A DNA stretch of 64,000 nt, taken from the NCBI RefSeq assembly GCF_000148995.1, contig NZ_GL538353.1, forward strand, positions 806,001 through 870,000, given 5' to 3'. Origin of the DNA: Listeria grayi DSM 20601 (GTDB taxonomy: Bacteria; Bacillota; Bacilli; Lactobacillales; Listeriaceae). Positions within the stretch are counted from its first letter, which is position 1; every line of letters starts with the position of its first letter. Below the pieces are notes generated by a model. It was given only the letters and a program-made list of their open reading frames with translations, ran no database searches and was not told where the DNA came from. A program made the translations under genes and the position numbers. This document shows positions 1 to 9,256 of this stretch, piece after piece.

Positions 1-1
1 T

Positions 2-289
2 GGCTTCGACGAAATGAAAGAGATCTCCGAATTAACTGGTGCTCCACTTGTACTTCACGGTGGTTCTGGTATTCCTGAACACCAAATCAAAAAAGCAATC
101 GAACTTGGTCACAGCAAAATCAACGTTAACACAGAATGCCAAATCGTTTGGACAGCTGCTGTTCGCGAAAAATTAGCTACTGACGATAAAGTTTACGATC
201 CTCGTAAAGTTATCGGACCTGGTGTAGATGCGATCATCAAAACAGTTACTGAAAAAATCCAAGAATTCGGTTCTAACGGAAAAGCGTAA
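2..289 (+). CDS. fbaA: Fructose-bisphosphate aldolase class II, C-terminal part
   Basis: This is the last 95 codons of a gene that begins before the window. The reading frame is open from base 2. The motif LVLHGGSGIP and the stretch INVNTE are the conserved phosphate- and active-site segments of class II (zinc) fructose-1,6-bisphosphate aldolase, which splits fructose-1,6-bisphosphate into DHAP and glyceraldehyde-3-phosphate in glycolysis. Codon use is strongly biased (frequent CGT, GGT and AAC codons), as expected for a highly expressed glycolytic gene. A hairpin terminator follows directly, so it is transcriptionally separate from the downstream laf genes. Confidence 0.93.
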   Translation, partial: GFDEMKEISELTGAPLVLHGGSGIPEHQIKKAIELGHSKINVNTECQIVWTAAVREKLATDDKVYDPRKVIGPGVDAIIKTVTEKIQEFGSNGKA

Positions 290-322
290 AGAGCTGATTT
301 CACTAATATAATAAAAAAGATC

Positions 323-364
323 AAGACAAAAGTCAGTAATGATGGATGTTTTGGTCTTTTTTTT
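323..364 (+). terminator. Terminator after fbaA
   Basis: AAGACAAAA pairs with TTTTGGTCTT (one bulge) across a loop of about 17 nt and is followed by eight T residues. It lies 33 bp after the fbaA stop. Confidence 0.75.
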
Positions 365-508
365 GAAAAAATATCTTGTTGCACAAGTGATATGTTATGA
401 TAGTAAAAGCTAGCGTAAGAGTATATAATAGACTAAAATCATGCTATGGACGCATGCATAATAAATATAAATCCGTCATAATGAGAGAATAAGACAGATT
501 CTGTAGAT

Positions 509-518
509 GTGCTATAAT
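509..518 (+). promoter_or_regulatory. Extended -10 promoter for lafA
   Basis: TGTGCTATAAT gives a perfect -10 (TATAAT, 513-518) with an upstream TG dinucleotide (TGC before the hexamer). No good -35 is present at 17 bp. It lies 46 bp before the lafA start, which is preceded by the Shine-Dalgarno AGGAAGAGAG. Confidence 0.55.
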
Positions 519-563
519 AAGAGTGCAATTGCTGAATTACTAGGAAGAGAGTAGGCGTTAACG

Positions 564-1850
564 ATGAATATAGGAATTTTTACAGATACCTATAGCCCGC
601 AAATCAGCGGAGTAGCAACATCTATTAAAATAATGGAAAAAGAGCTACGTAAAAGAGGCCATAATGTGTATATTTTTACGACTACAGATCCTAATGCCGA
701 TCGTGAAAGTGAAAAAGGCCGGGTATTCCGTATGCCGAGTATTCCGTTTTTGTTTTTCCCGGAACGCCGTATCGCAGTAGCAGGGGTCAACAAATTTATT
801 AAATTAGTCGGTCAATTAGATTTAGATATTATTCATACACATACAGAATTTTCATTAGGGCTATTGGGTAAAAAAATCGCGAAGAAATATGATATCCCTT
901 CTGTTCATACGTATCATACGATGTATATCAATTACCTGCATTATATTGCGAAAGGGAAGATCCTAACTCCTGCAATGGTCAAACGCATGACAAAATCATT
1001 TTGTGAAAGCTATGATGCGGTGATCACCCCCACTTTAAAAGTGAAGCATCATTTAGAAGATTGTCGCGTGCATAAATGGATGTATACGATTCCCACTGGG
1101 ACAGACTTAAGCTCCTTTTTACACGGTGACAACTATGACGATATCCGTGCACTAAAAGAAGAGATCGGTTTAGATGTCGATGCTCCGGTAGTGCTGTCTC
1201 TAGGAAGAGTTGCGCAAGAAAAAAATATCGATGCGGTCATCAAAGCATTTCCGGATGTTCTGGCCGATATCCCCAACGCGAAGTTAGTGATCGTCGGTGA
1301 CGGGCCTGTTCGGCGCGACTTGCAAGAACTAACAGAAAAACTAGGTATGGGAGAAAACATCCTGTTCACTGGTGCAGTAGAATGGGAAAAAATAAGTAGC
1401 TATTACCAGCTGGCGGATGTATTTGTCAGTGCCTCTACTACCGAAACACAAGGATTGACATATGCGGAAGCAATGGCTTCACGCCTACCAGTTGTCGCCA
1501 AACGAGATGAAAGTATCGAAGGCTTTTTGACCGATGGAGAAACTGCCGCATTATTCAAAGAAGATAATGAGATCGCAGCAGTCATCAAGCATGTCTTGCA
1601 AGATGCCACATTCAAAGAACACATTGCTGGATCTGGTTTAAATAAAGTACAAGAATTATCTGCAGATAAATTTGGAACGAATATCGAAAGTGCGTATATC
1701 GAAACTGCCAAACTGCATGTTGCTAAAAATAAGATTTCCGCTATTCGTGAGCGTTCTACGATCTTGAAAAGCAAATTAGCTTCACGTGTTTTTTCATTAT
1801 CATCATCTACCAGTGTAAAACAGAAAGAGAGGTCAAGGAGTCGTGATTAA
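564..1850 (+). CDS. lafA: Glycosyltransferase LafA, glycolipid anchor of lipoteichoic acid
   Basis: A GT4-type, GT-B fold glycosyltransferase of 428 residues. The N-terminal half starts NIGIFTDTYSPQISGVATS, typical of diacylglycerol or phosphatidylinositol sugar transferases; the C-terminal donor domain has LSLGRVAQEKN and the E-x7-E region TETQGLTYAEAM. In Listeria the equivalent first gene of this trio (lafA) makes glucosyl-diacylglycerol, the first step of the LTA glycolipid anchor, at the inner membrane face. It overlaps the next gene by 8 bp, and lafB and lafC follow without gaps, so the three form an operon. The last 35 residues or so are basic and Ser-rich. Function is by family and gene order. 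Confidence 0.85.
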   Translation: MNIGIFTDTYSPQISGVATSIKIMEKELRKRGHNVYIFTTTDPNADRESEKGRVFRMPSIPFLFFPERRIAVAGVNKFIKLVGQLDLDIIHTHTEFSLGLLGKKIAKKYDIPSVHTYHTMYINYLHYIAKGKILTPAMVKRMTKSFCESYDAVITPTLKVKHHLEDCRVHKWMYTIPTGTDLSSFLHGDNYDDIRALKEEIGLDVDAPVVLSLGRVAQEKNIDAVIKAFPDVLADIPNAKLVIVGDGPVRRDLQELTEKLGMGENILFTGAVEWEKISSYYQLADVFVSASTTETQGLTYAEAMASRLPVVAKRDESIEGFLTDGETAALFKEDNEIAAVIKHVLQDATFKEHIAGSGLNKVQELSADKFGTNIESAYIETAKLHVAKNKISAIRERSTILKSKLASRVFSLSSSTSVKQKERSRSRD

Positions 1851-2868
1851 ACTGACAATGCTATCGTCAGCGGAGAAAGTAAAAGGACAAGGTGTGGCTT
1901 CTGCTTACCGGGAGCTAGTCAATTTATTGGCAGAAAGGCTTCCGGATAAGATCGATATGAAGTTGAATGAGCGACGTCGATCTGATATCACACATTATCA
2001 TACCGTTGACTTCCCTTTCTTTCTCTCTACATTCAATAAACGCAAACGAGGCGTTAATCTGGGCTATGTGCATTTTATCCCGGAAACAATGGAAGGTAGT
2101 TTGAAATTACCGTGGATAGCAAAGGTAGTTTTTTACAAGTATCTGATTGCCTTTTACAAAAGAATGGATCACATCGTCGTGGTCAACCCTTCCTTTATCC
2201 CCAAGCTTGAAGCCTATGACATCCCAAAAGAAAAAATCCAATACATTCCCAATTTTGTTTCCAAAAAATCATTTTTTCCGTATACCGCAGAAGAAAAAGA
2301 AACAGCTAGAAAAAGGTTGGGCATTGCCCCGGATCGATTTGTGGTACTTGGAAGTGGTCAAGTACAGCATCGTAAAGGAGTAATGGATTTTATCGAAACG
2401 GCGAAGCAACTTCCCGATGTTCAATTTATTTGGGCGGGTGGTTTCTCGTTTGGAATGATCACTTCAGGATATGAAGAATTAAAAAAAGTGTATGAAAACC
2501 CTCCTGCAAATGTAAAGTTTCTGGGTATCATTGATCGAGCACTGATGAATGAATGTATCAATGCTGCGGATCTCTTTTTCATGCCTTCCTATAATGAACT
2601 ATTCCCGATGGCGATCTTAGAAGCGATGAGCTGCGGTGTACCCGTATTGTTACGTGATCTAGATTTATATGAAGAAATTCTTACAGGCTATTATGCGGAA
2701 GCCCAAGATAACCAAGGTTTTAAAGAAGCGATCGAACGATTCCGCGAAGATGAAACTTATTATGAACATATGAAAGCGATGGCGCTTGAAGGAGCGGCTT
2801 ATTATTCAGAAGATCGATTAGCGGCATGTTGGGATGAATTTTACCACAGTTTGCTGAATAAGGAGTGA
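1843..2868 (+). CDS. lafB: Glycosyltransferase LafB, second LTA-anchor sugar transferase
   Basis: A second GT-B/GT4 family glycosyltransferase of 341 residues, starting at GTG 1843 behind GTCAAGGAG within the end of lafA. Donor-domain motifs are LGSGQVQHRKG (mid-protein) and FFMPSYNELFPMAILEAMSCG, which carries the E-x7-E pair. In Listeria, LafB adds galactose to glucosyl-diacylglycerol to finish the Gal-Glc-DAG anchor used by the LTA polymerase steps. Translational coupling with both neighbours (8 bp and a few bp overlap) supports co-production. The sugar specificity comes from family knowledge and cannot be read from the sequence. Confidence 0.85.
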   Translation: MIKLTMLSSAEKVKGQGVASAYRELVNLLAERLPDKIDMKLNERRRSDITHYHTVDFPFFLSTFNKRKRGVNLGYVHFIPETMEGSLKLPWIAKVVFYKYLIAFYKRMDHIVVVNPSFIPKLEAYDIPKEKIQYIPNFVSKKSFFPYTAEEKETARKRLGIAPDRFVVLGSGQVQHRKGVMDFIETAKQLPDVQFIWAGGFSFGMITSGYEELKKVYENPPANVKFLGIIDRALMNECINAADLFFMPSYNELFPMAILEAMSCGVPVLLRDLDLYEEILTGYYAEAQDNQGFKEAIERFREDETYYEHMKAMALEGAAYYSEDRLAACWDEFYHSLLNKE

Positions 2869-2873
2869 ATGTG

Positions 2874-3926
2874 GTGAACGCCAGAACAAAAAATGTGTTA
2901 AATATTCTTATTGTTTTAGTCATCAGTTTTGGCTTCGTTGCTTGGCAATTTCGCAAAGTGGATTTTTCGGCTTTTGTAAAATCGTTGCGGAATATCAACT
3001 ATTGGTGGCTTCTCGTTGCTTTTATCTTGATGTTCCTTTATTGGCTTTTTGAAGCGATTGTTTTACACATGGCTGCTAAGCCGGCCAATCAGAAACAACA
3101 TTTTCGTTCGTCGTTCCGCATCACTATGATCGGTCAATTTTTCAACACGATCACGCCGATGTCTACAGGAGGGCAGCCAGCTCAATTAGTAATGCTGATG
3201 AAGCAGGGAATGGATGCAGGGAAAGCAAGTTCGGTTCTGTTGATAAAATTCATCATCTATCAAGCCATGATCGTATTTAATTTCCTGATCGTCTTGATTT
3301 TTGGTCTGCATTACTTATTAAACGGTGTCCCGCAGCTCAAATATCTGGTGTTTATCGGCTTTTTGGTTCATTTAGCTGTTATTACCGCCTTGCTGCTGAT
3401 CGCGAAAAGTACATTCTTGACAAAGCGGATCGTACATCTATTATTGATACCGGCACGACTTTTTATAAAAAAAGAACGGCACGAGCAACTGCGTTTTGCT
3501 TTGGATGAAAGAATCACGAGTTTTCATCAAGAAACTAACCGGATCGGGGCGGATAAATGGCTCCTAGTAAAGGCTTGCGTGATGACTTCTTTGCAACTAT
3601 GGGTGTTTTTCGCAATACCATATTTTGTATTGTTGAGCCTGCATGTGGGTACGATCGGCTTTTTTGTTGCCATGACGTACCATGCTTTTATCATCATGTT
3701 TGCTACCGTAATGCCGACGCCAGGAGGAGCAGGCGGGGCGGAATATACATTTATGCTGCTTTTCGGTGCTTTACTGGTTCCGGCCGAGGCGCTTGCGGCG
3801 ATGATCTTATGGCGGATCGTGACTTATTACAGCTGTATTATCTTCGGCGGGGCAGCGCTGCTTATCAGTGACGAAACGTCGAAACAACTCCGTTCGAATT
3901 TTAACGATATCAAGGATGATCTTTAA
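2874..3926 (+). CDS. lafC: LafC, membrane protein of the UPF0104/flippase-like family
   Basis: A polytopic membrane protein of about 350 residues with roughly eight hydrophobic segments. It has the family signatures FFNTITPMSTGGQPAQ near residue 90 and MPTPGGAGGAEYTFM near residue 280, the paired glycine-rich motifs of the lysylphosphatidylglycerol-synthase transmembrane/UPF0104 family. The reading frame is open from GTG 2865, but the AAGGAG Shine-Dalgarno would touch that codon; GTG 2871 or 2874 has proper spacing, so I use 2874. It closes the lafABC operon. Its role is unproven; transport or handling of the glycolipid is an inference from operon partners. Confidence 0.8.
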   Translation: MNARTKNVLNILIVLVISFGFVAWQFRKVDFSAFVKSLRNINYWWLLVAFILMFLYWLFEAIVLHMAAKPANQKQHFRSSFRITMIGQFFNTITPMSTGGQPAQLVMLMKQGMDAGKASSVLLIKFIIYQAMIVFNFLIVLIFGLHYLLNGVPQLKYLVFIGFLVHLAVITALLLIAKSTFLTKRIVHLLLIPARLFIKKERHEQLRFALDERITSFHQETNRIGADKWLLVKACVMTSLQLWVFFAIPYFVLLSLHVGTIGFFVAMTYHAFIIMFATVMPTPGGAGGAEYTFMLLFGALLVPAEALAAMILWRIVTYYSCIIFGGAALLISDETSKQLRSNFNDIKDDL

Positions 3927-3945
3927 AAACAGCATGGCAAAAACA

Positions 3946-3974
3946 TTGCAAAACCAAACTGTTTTAGCGATAAT
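3946..3974 (+). promoter_or_regulatory. Sigma-A promoter of murZ
   Basis: TTGCAA (3946-3951), 17-bp spacer, GATAAT (3969-3974). Transcription would start near 3981, which makes the upstream TTG 3984 and ATG 3990 poor start codons and favours ATG 4017 for murZ. Confidence 0.7.
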
Positions 3975-4016
3975 AGGGGAAAGTTGCTAATGCAAGAGAA
4001 AGAAGGTAAAGGCCAA

Positions 4017-5291
4017 ATGACAAATAGTTTCATTGTTCATGGTGGGAAGAAATTAAAAGGAACTGTACAGATCGATGGTGCGAAAAATAGCGCGGTGGCA
4101 CTTATACCAGCTGCGATATTAGCAGAATCGCAAGTGTCGATCGACGGCCTTCCCGATATATCCGATGTCCATACATTATACCGAATCATAGAAGAACTGG
4201 GCGGTACCGTTCAGGAAGATAAACATACAGCAGTGATCGACCCAAGCCATTTAGTGGCGATGCCGCTTCCAAATGGCAATGTCAAAAAGCTGAGAGCCTC
4301 TTATTACTTAATGGGAGCGATGCTAGGTCGCTTCAAAAAAGCGGTGATCGGTCTTCCGGGCGGCTGCTATTTAGGTCCGCGTCCGATCGATCAGCATATT
4401 AAAGGCTTTGTGGCTTTGGGTGCAGAAGTGACGAATGAACAAGGCGCGATTTATTTACGCGCTGAGAAGTTGACTGGTGCGAGAATCTACTTAGATGTGG
4501 TCAGCGTCGGGGCTACGATCAACATTATGCTTGCTGCTGTAAAGGCAGAAGGCAAAACAGTTATCGAAAATGCTGCCAAAGAGCCGGAAATCATTGATGT
4601 TGCTACATTGCTAAACAATATGGGAGCAAATATCAAAGGTGCCGGAACAGATACGATCCGCATCAATGGCGTGGAGAAGTTGCACGGCTGCAAGCATACC
4701 ATTATCCCTGACCGGATTGAAGCGGGTACGTTTATGACACTTGCTGCTGCTTGTGGGGATGGCGTTACGATCCAAAATATCATTCCGGAACATTTAGAAG
4801 GAATCACTGCTAAATTACATGAAATGGGTGTTCCGATCGAATTTGGTGAAGACAGCGTGTATATCGGACAAGCAAAAAATCTGAAAAAAGTGGACATCAA
4901 GACATACTCTTATCCAGGCTTCCCGACAGATCTTCAACAGCCACTTACGGCATTGATGATGCATGCGGAGGGAAGCAGTGTTATCACTGATACGATCTAT
5001 CCAGACCGCTTTAAACATATTGCCGAGCTGGAAAGAATGGGTGGACGGTTTAAACTCGATGGCCGTTCAGCTGTTATCACGGGACCTGTTTCTTTAAAAG
5101 GAGCCAGCGTAAAGGCTTCTGATCTACGAGCTGGAGCAGCGCTGGTCATTGCCGCTCTGACAGCAGAAAGTGAAACAGAAATCACCGGTATCGAGCACAT
5201 CGAACGTGGCTATACCAACATTATCGAAAAACTTTCCAATATCGGAGCAGACATCGAAAAAGTAACAACCGCTGATGTCGCGGCTCAATAA
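4017..5291 (+). CDS. murZ: UDP-N-acetylglucosamine 1-carboxyvinyltransferase (second copy)
   Basis: A MurA-family enolpyruvyl transferase of 424 residues, which transfers enolpyruvate from PEP to UDP-GlcNAc in the first committed step of peptidoglycan synthesis. The start [15 protein letters not shown] matches the usual family N-terminus; [12 protein letters not shown] and [15 protein letters not shown] are conserved, with the catalytic (fosfomycin-target) cysteine at about residue 117. Start codons at 3984 and 3990 exist upstream but fall at or just after the predicted transcription start. It is a paralogue of murA at 31327; low-GC Gram-positives usually carry both. A promoter and a strong hairpin make it a single-gene unit. 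Confidence 0.92.
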   Translation: MTNSFIVHGGKKLKGTVQIDGAKNSAVALIPAAILAESQVSIDGLPDISDVHTLYRIIEELGGTVQEDKHTAVIDPSHLVAMPLPNGNVKKLRASYYLMGAMLGRFKKAVIGLPGGCYLGPRPIDQHIKGFVALGAEVTNEQGAIYLRAEKLTGARIYLDVVSVGATINIMLAAVKAEGKTVIENAAKEPEIIDVATLLNNMGANIKGAGTDTIRINGVEKLHGCKHTIIPDRIEAGTFMTLAAACGDGVTIQNIIPEHLEGITAKLHEMGVPIEFGEDSVYIGQAKNLKKVDIKTYSYPGFPTDLQQPLTALMMHAEGSSVITDTIYPDRFKHIAELERMGGRFKLDGRSAVITGPVSLKGASVKASDLRAGAALVIAALTAESETEITGIEHIERGYTNIIEKLSNIGADIEKVTTADVAAQ

Positions 5292-5295
5292 ATGG

Positions 5296-5333
5296 AAATG
5301 AGGTAATCCCAAATTAACGGGATTACCTCATTT
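5296..5333 (+). terminator. Perfect 15-bp hairpin between murZ and rho
   Basis: AAATGAGGTAATCCC (5296-5310) pairs fully with GGGATTACCTCATTT (5319-5333) around an 8-nt loop. The T-tract is short (TTTATC), so termination may be partial and rho may be partly read through from murZ. Confidence 0.7.
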
Positions 5334-5390
5334 ATCATCATTCCCCTTCCTTATGAAATATCAAAAATGAAAGACAAAGGTGGTAAACAG

Positions 5391-6662
5391 ATGGCGAAAA
5401 TGACGATTTCTTATTTAGAGGACTTAACGATCAAAGAAATTTATGCCTTGGCGAAAGAACATAAAATCAGCTACTATAGCAAACTATCGAAAAAAGAACT
5501 TATTTTTGCGATTCTAAAATCAAATGCGGAAAAAGAAGGCTTCTTTTTTATGGAAGGCGTACTTGATATTATTCCTTCCGAGGGGTTTGGCTTTTTAAGA
5601 CCAATCAATTATTCTTCCAGCAGTGAAGATATATACATATCTGCTTCCCAGATTCGCCGGTTTGATTTGCGGACAGGGGACAAAGTTTCCGGAAAGGCTA
5701 GACCGCCAAAAGAAAATGAACGTTATTTTGGTTTGCTGCAAGTAGAAGCAGTAAATGGAGAAGATCCGGAAGTAGCGAAAGAACGCGTCCATTTCCCTGG
5801 ATTGACACCTCTTTATCCAGATCGGCAAATAAAATTGGAAACCGGGAAATTTCCGCTTTCAACGAGGACGATCGATATGATCTCGCCAATCGGCTTTGGT
5901 CAGCGAGGTTTGATCGTTGCACCACCTAAAGCGGGTAAGACGATCTTGCTCAAGGAAATCGCCAATAGTATCACAAAAAATCATCCTGAGGCCGAACTGA
6001 TCATGCTATTGATCGACGAGCGGCCAGAGGAAGTAACGGATATCGAGCGTTCTGTAGAAGCGGATGTCGCCAGCTCTACATTTGACGAGCTACCTGAAAA
6101 TCATATCAAAGTGGCGGAGCTCGTTCTTGAGAGAGCGATGCGCCTTGTGGAGCAGAAACGCGATGTCATTATTCTGATGGACAGTATCACGCGCCTTGCC
6201 CGTGCCTACAACTTAGTTATTCCGCCTAGCGGTAGAACGTTGTCAGGCGGGATCGATCCGGCGGCATTTCACCGTCCGAAACGCTTTTTCGGAGCAGCCC
6301 GAAATATCGAAGAAGGTGGTAGTTTGACGATTTTAGCCACTGCTCTGATTGATACCGGCTCGCGAATGGACGATGTCATCTATGAAGAATTTAAAGGAAC
6401 CGGCAACATGGAACTGCATCTCGACCGTGCCCTCGCCGAACGAAGAATTTTCCCGGCGATCGATATGCGCAGATCCGGAACAAGAAAAGAAGAATTGCTA
6501 TTATCTCAAGACAATTTAGAACAATTGTGGAAAATACGAAAAGTCCTGCCGCTGCAAGGAGATGGGCTTGATATCTCGGAACGTTTTATCCGCTATATGA
6601 AAAAAACGGAAACAAACACAGATTTTTACGAGCTTCTGCAGCAGGAAATGTTTAAAAAATAA
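5391..6662 (+). CDS. rho: Transcription termination factor Rho
   Basis: A hexameric RNA-dependent ATPase of 423 residues. It has the N-terminal Rho_N segment ([16 protein letters not shown]), the cold-shock-like RNA-binding domain (EGFGFLRP, residues 64-71), Walker [10 protein letters not shown] (about 176-184), the Walker B region [15 protein letters not shown] and the secondary RNA-binding Q/R-loops near [21 protein letters not shown]. The start at 5391 is chosen because AAAGGTGG lies 7 bp upstream; the earlier in-frame ATG 5367 has no ribosome site. No obvious own promoter was found between murZ and rho. Confidence 0.95.
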   Translation: MAKMTISYLEDLTIKEIYALAKEHKISYYSKLSKKELIFAILKSNAEKEGFFFMEGVLDIIPSEGFGFLRPINYSSSSEDIYISASQIRRFDLRTGDKVSGKARPPKENERYFGLLQVEAVNGEDPEVAKERVHFPGLTPLYPDRQIKLETGKFPLSTRTIDMISPIGFGQRGLIVAPPKAGKTILLKEIANSITKNHPEAELIMLLIDERPEEVTDIERSVEADVASSTFDELPENHIKVAELVLERAMRLVEQKRDVIILMDSITRLARAYNLVIPPSGRTLSGGIDPAAFHRPKRFFGAARNIEEGGSLTILATALIDTGSRMDDVIYEEFKGTGNMELHLDRALAERRIFPAIDMRRSGTRKEELLLSQDNLEQLWKIRKVLPLQGDGLDISERFIRYMKKTETNTDFYELLQQEMFKK

Positions 6663-6664
6663 CC

Positions 6665-6693
6665 TTGCTTGTTTGCTTTACGCTTGTTATAAT
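6665..6693 (+). promoter_or_regulatory. Sigma-A promoter of rpmE2
   Basis: TTGCTT (6665-6670), 17-bp spacer, TATAAT (6688-6693), starting 3 bp after the rho stop. The resulting leader is about 64 nt. Confidence 0.75.
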
Positions 6694-6763
6694 GAAGATA
6701 CTGTGCAAGTAATGCAGTTAATAACTCTGTTTCAGATGATTCAGGGCGAAGGAGTTGAAAATA

Positions 6764-7009
6764 ATGAAAAAAGAAATTCATCCGAATTATCGACCAGTTG
6801 TATTTGTAGATACTACTACAGATTTTAAATTCTTGTCTGGTTCTACAAAAAACTCCAGTGAAACAATTACATGGGAAGACGGAAACGAATATCCACTTCT
6901 TCGTGTGGAAATTTCTTCTGACTCTCATCCATTCTACACTGGTAAACAAAAACATGCTGCCGCTGATGGACGTGTTGACCGCTTCAACAAAAAATACGGC
7001 ATCAAATAA
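6764..7009 (+). CDS. rpmE2: Ribosomal protein bL31, type B (zinc-free)
   Basis: An 81-residue bL31 protein starting [19 protein letters not shown]. It lacks the CxxC zinc-ribbon cysteines of the zinc-containing form, so it is the type B paralogue (the YtiA/RpmE2 kind). ATG 6764 sits 9 bp after AAGGAG (6749-6754); the in-frame TTG 6755 directly abuts the ribosome site and is rejected. It is single-gene, between its own promoter and a strong terminator. In L. monocytogenes rho and rpmE are, as I recall, separated by gtcA and a glycosyltransferase; here they are adjacent. Confidence 0.93.
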   Translation: MKKEIHPNYRPVVFVDTTTDFKFLSGSTKNSSETITWEDGNEYPLLRVEISSDSHPFYTGKQKHAAADGRVDRFNKKYGIK

Positions 7010-7034
7010 GCTGCCTGAACTGAAAAATAATTGG

Positions 7035-7066
7035 AATGCACCTGTTTTTAACAGGTGCATTTTTTT
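7035..7066 (+). terminator. Terminator of rpmE2
   Basis: AATGCACCTGT pairs with ACAGGTGCATT around TTTTA, followed by a run of T residues. Confidence 0.85.
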
Positions 7067-7134
7067 GTGGTGTTAAATAACATACAATAATCACCTTTAT
7101 ATTAGTTAATATTCGTGTTATTGATGAAACGCTC

Positions 7135-7163
7135 TTGACAATATTGCTTTTTTCTCATAGTAT
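7135..7163 (+). promoter_or_regulatory. Promoter of the M20 hydrolase cassette
   Basis: Perfect -35 TTGACA (7135-7140), 17 bp, then TAGTAT (7158-7163). It is placed 20 bp ahead of the start of the M20 gene. Confidence 0.6.
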
Positions 7164-7183
7164 AGTGGCTGGAGGCGAATAAT

Positions 7184-8440
7184 ATGTTTTTTGAAGAACA
7201 CTTTGAAGAAATGAAGACCATTGCTGCGCATATTTTTGATAATCCGGAATTAGGATACAAAGAATGGAAAACGAAAGAACTCGTGGAAACTTTTTTGAAA
7301 AAAGAAAATGCAGATGCGGAGTTGACGTATTTCAGCACGACCGGAATAAAAACTTATCTTAGCAAGGATAAACCGGTAACGATGGCATTCATTGCCGAAT
7401 TGGATGCGGTCTATGCACCTAGTCACTTCAACAGTGACAAAGAAACAGGAGCTGCACATAATTGCGGTCACTTCACACAGATCACTTCGGCGCTTTCGCT
7501 CTATGCGTATTTAGCTGAAACGAAAATTTATGAAAACTGGAACTATAATGTCTGCTTTGTGTTTGTTCCCGCGGAAGAGTACTTGGATCTGGAATACCGT
7601 GAAAAATTGAAAGCACAGGGCGAGATCGTTTATTTTGGCGGAAAGCCGGAAGCGATGCGTTTAGGAGTTTTCGATGATATTGATTTTGGGGTTTGCGTAC
7701 ATAGTATCGGAGAGGAATTTTCCGAACCAACGATCGAGATCGATTGTGATCTCGCCGGATTTTTATATAAGCATTACCGTTTTGAAGGAAAAGCGGCACA
7801 TGCTGGATTTGATCCATTTTCCGGTGTCAATGCCTACAGCATGTCCACGCTTTTCAATGTTGGGCTGGGGCTAATGCGTCAGCAAGTCCGTGATGATCAG
7901 CTTGTAAGATTCAATCCGATCGTGATGGCAAGTGATATGAGTACGAATGTCATTCCCAATCATGTAACGATCGGAACGGATCTACGGACAAAATCGACGG
8001 ATTATATGAAAATGGTGGCGAAGCGCTTGGATGATGTGGCTTTAGGGAGCGCCCAAGCATTAGGCGGGAAAGTAGAGATCGAGACGCAAATGGGTTATCT
8101 CCCATTTGTTCAGGATCGCTACTTGAATACCTTTGTCAAAACAGCATTTGAGGAAAATAAAAAAATCACCGCACTTATTGATGATCGGGGAGGCATCGCA
8201 GCAGCAGGGGATATCGGCGATCTTGCATTTATGTTTCCTTGTATCCAAATTAGTTATGGCGGTTTTGCCGGAACGATCCATGGCGATGATTTTAGAATGA
8301 CGGATGAGGAATTTGTATTAACGACATTTCCCGAGTTTTTAAGCGAAGTATTGGTCAAATTAAACGATGTGGACAGAGACAAATTATACAAACGTTCTTT
8401 TGCGGCGTATGAAGAGTTACTGCATTCGATCACTAATTAA
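7184..8440 (+). CDS. M20-family metal-dependent amidohydrolase
   Basis: A 418-residue enzyme of the M20 aminoacylase/AbgB-like class, predicted cytosolic and probably two-metal dependent. Candidate metal or catalytic residues are Asp74 in IAELDAV, Cys94 and His96 in AHNCGH, the Glu pair 131-132 in VPAEEY, His173 in CVHSIG and a late His in FAGTIHGDD. The middle section (KAAHAGFDPFSGVNAY) is the dimerisation-domain signature. Such enzymes cleave N-acyl or peptide-like amide bonds; the substrate cannot be told from sequence. The start has GGAGG 8 bp upstream. The next two genes encode membrane proteins, so uptake or export and hydrolysis of one amide compound is a reasonable inference. Confidence 0.82.
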   Translation: MFFEEHFEEMKTIAAHIFDNPELGYKEWKTKELVETFLKKENADAELTYFSTTGIKTYLSKDKPVTMAFIAELDAVYAPSHFNSDKETGAAHNCGHFTQITSALSLYAYLAETKIYENWNYNVCFVFVPAEEYLDLEYREKLKAQGEIVYFGGKPEAMRLGVFDDIDFGVCVHSIGEEFSEPTIEIDCDLAGFLYKHYRFEGKAAHAGFDPFSGVNAYSMSTLFNVGLGLMRQQVRDDQLVRFNPIVMASDMSTNVIPNHVTIGTDLRTKSTDYMKMVAKRLDDVALGSAQALGGKVEIETQMGYLPFVQDRYLNTFVKTAFEENKKITALIDDRGGIAAAGDIGDLAFMFPCIQISYGGFAGTIHGDDFRMTDEEFVLTTFPEFLSEVLVKLNDVDRDKLYKRSFAAYEELLHSITN

Positions 8441-8455
8441 AAAGGGGTTTATTGG

Positions 8456-9256
8456 ATGAAGAATTATTTTGGGTATTTTATCGCCTTTGTACTGCTGGTC
8501 ATCACTGTATCTGAACTGATCGGCATCAAGACGATCGAGATTGGGAAAGTAGATATTACGATCTTGCCGCTCGTTTTCGCGGTGGCGATCGGGATGATCT
8601 TTGGGATCCCATATTTTCGTAGAGGGATTTTTAAGAAAATATACAGTGAACATAATGTGAAATTTGCTGGACGAAATCTGATTTTTATCATGCTGCCACT
8701 AATGGCGCGGTATGGTGCAGATGTGGCGCCGCATATCAAAGATATTTTAAGCATCGGTTGGGTATTTGTAATTCATGAACTTGGTAATCTCGGAACAGTT
8801 CTGCTTGGGCTGCCGATTGCCATTGCATTGGGGTTGCGCCGCGAAGCGATTGGAGCAACTTTGGGATTAGGGCGTGAAGGCGAGCTGGCATACATTTCGG
8901 AAAAATATACACTGAATTCTCCGGAAGGCCGTGGCGTCTTGTCGATCTATTTGATCGGGACATTGTTCGGCGCGATTTTCTTCAGTATTTTTGCGCCATT
9001 GCTTCTATATATAGGATTCGATATCAAAGCGTTGGCGATGAGCTCAGGCATTGGCTCGGCAAGTATGATGACGGCAGCTTCTTCCTCATTGGTAGCGCAG
9101 TCGCCGAAAGAAATGGCAGGAACGATTACTTCTTATGCCGCTGCTAGTCAGCTTTTGACCAGCTTCTTAGGAACGTATATCATGGTGTTCTTAGCAGTGC
9201 CATTGCAGCGCTTTATGTACCGCGTGCTTACAAAGGGAGGAAGAAAACATGCCTAA
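8456..9256 (+). CDS. Polytopic membrane protein, DUF3100-like
   Basis: A 266-residue protein with seven or eight hydrophobic segments. Conserved-looking cytosolic or re-entrant motifs are IHELGNLGTVLLGLPIA, LGLRREAIGATLGLGREGEL and SSGIGSASMMTAASSS. I recognise this as resembling the uncharacterised DUF3100 permease-like family, from memory. ATG 8456 has AAAGGGG upstream and lies 15 bp after the M20 stop; the gene overlaps the following one by 8 bp. The operon suggests a transporter (or half of one) for the substrate or product of the M20 hydrolase. No function is established. Confidence 0.65.
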   Translation: MKNYFGYFIAFVLLVITVSELIGIKTIEIGKVDITILPLVFAVAIGMIFGIPYFRRGIFKKIYSEHNVKFAGRNLIFIMLPLMARYGADVAPHIKDILSIGWVFVIHELGNLGTVLLGLPIAIALGLRREAIGATLGLGREGELAYISEKYTLNSPEGRGVLSIYLIGTLFGAIFFSIFAPLLLYIGFDIKALAMSSGIGSASMMTAASSSLVAQSPKEMAGTITSYAAASQLLTSFLGTYIMVFLAVPLQRFMYRVLTKGGRKHA

